The notes under the pieces were generated by a model. It did not search any database and was not told the origin of the DNA. It was given only the letters and a program-made list of their open reading frames with translations. Below are positions 5,661 to 5,811 of a stretch of 5,811 nt of DNA, piece by piece. Positions within the stretch are counted from its first letter, which is position 1. Every line of letters starts with the position of its first letter. Made by a program: the position numbers and the translations under genes. The DNA comes from an uncultured Neisseria sp. (GTDB lineage Bacteria; Pseudomonadota; Gammaproteobacteria; Burkholderiales; Neisseriaceae), in contig CAKMQH010000056.1 in the NCBI GenBank assembly GCA_927911515.1, positions 1 through 5,811 of the forward strand, in the 5' to 3' direction.

Positions 5661-5811
5661 ATGACTGAAAAACAAATGCACATTCTTTCCGTCACCGCCA
5701 CCCTGGCCAGCGTCGGTATGTACGTTTCTTATATCCCGCAAATCCAAAACAACCTTGCCGGCACCCCGGCTCGCCGTTGCAACCCCTCGTCGCCGCCATC
5801 AACTGCACATT
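5661..5811 (+). CDS. SemiSWEET/PQ-loop family sugar transporter, 5' part, apparently frameshifted
   Basis: SemiSWEETs are small (roughly 85-100 residue) inner-membrane proteins with three helices that dimerise to move sugars. ATG 5661 has a good ribosome site (AAGGA 5650-5654, 6-base spacing). The first helix and PQ motif are clear: MTEKQMHILS followed by ASVGMYVSYIPQIQNNLAG. After G34 (codon 5760-5762) the same frame gives TPARRCNPSSPPSTAH, unlike the family. The next frame from 5765 gives PGSPLQPLVAAINCT, which fits the conserved start of helix 2. One base appears missing at about 5762-5765, for example GGC-CAC or GGC-AAC read as GGC-AC. The gene runs off the window, so the rest and its true state are unknown. 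A substrate cannot be assigned. Confidence 0.65.
   Translation, partial: MTEKQMHILSVTATLASVGMYVSYIPQIQNNLAGTPARRCNPSSPPSTAH

Noticed and set aside
1..5811. CRISPR array, tRNA, rRNA or Correia element
   Set aside because: No regularly spaced repeats, cloverleaf-like sequence or Correia termini were seen on either strand.

Overview
The window comes from a Neisseria, most likely a commensal species rather than N. meningitidis or N. gonorrhoeae. The evidence is a pilC-type pilus adhesin gene, a Neisseria-style carA not followed directly by carB, an IS5-family (IS1106-like) remnant, and DNA uptake sequences. The uptake words near the IS and pilC are AGGTCGTCTGAA, the variant dialect associated with the N. 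mucosa/N. sicca group. The pair after carA is the AGGCCGTCTGAA form. The species assignment is an inference from these words only.

Layout, left to right. (1) 1-535: an uptake word, then the left end and first ~120 codons of an IS5-family transposase, broken by three single-base indels and cut off near 500. (2) 536-579: a 17-bp perfect hairpin made of two inverted uptake words, the likely pilC terminator. (3) 609-3991, minus strand: pilC, encoding a ~1127-residue secreted PilC/PilY1-family protein with signal peptide, N-terminal von Willebrand A domain with a full metal site, and C-terminal beta-propeller with a calcium loop. One missing base near 1901-1904 splits the frame, so as written only a 782-residue truncated product could be made. 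(4) 3992-4393: divergent intergenic region with an extended -10 promoter for pilC, a consensus-like promoter facing carA, tandem RNA hairpins and a strong intrinsic terminator between that promoter and carA. (5) 4394-5524, plus strand: intact carA, the glutaminase subunit of carbamoyl-phosphate synthetase. (6) 5533-5576: an inverted uptake-word hairpin. (7) 5661 to the window end: the 5' part of a SemiSWEET/PQ-loop sugar transporter gene, which also appears to have lost one base.

The most interesting region is the carA leader. A plus-strand intrinsic terminator sits where no plus-strand gene precedes it. An 18-codon reading frame with three arginine codons (MPEKARYAAKSRLRGVFF) runs through its stem and stops directly after the T tract. 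This is the geometry of a translation-coupled attenuator for an enzyme whose product feeds arginine and pyrimidine synthesis. It is a hypothesis from sequence alone.

pilC and carA have unrelated jobs (type IV pilus biogenesis/adhesion versus carbamoyl phosphate supply) and share only the divergent intergenic region. Five single-base indels in the window (three in the IS, one in pilC, one in the SemiSWEET gene) mean that read-level checking should precede any biological reading of the broken frames.
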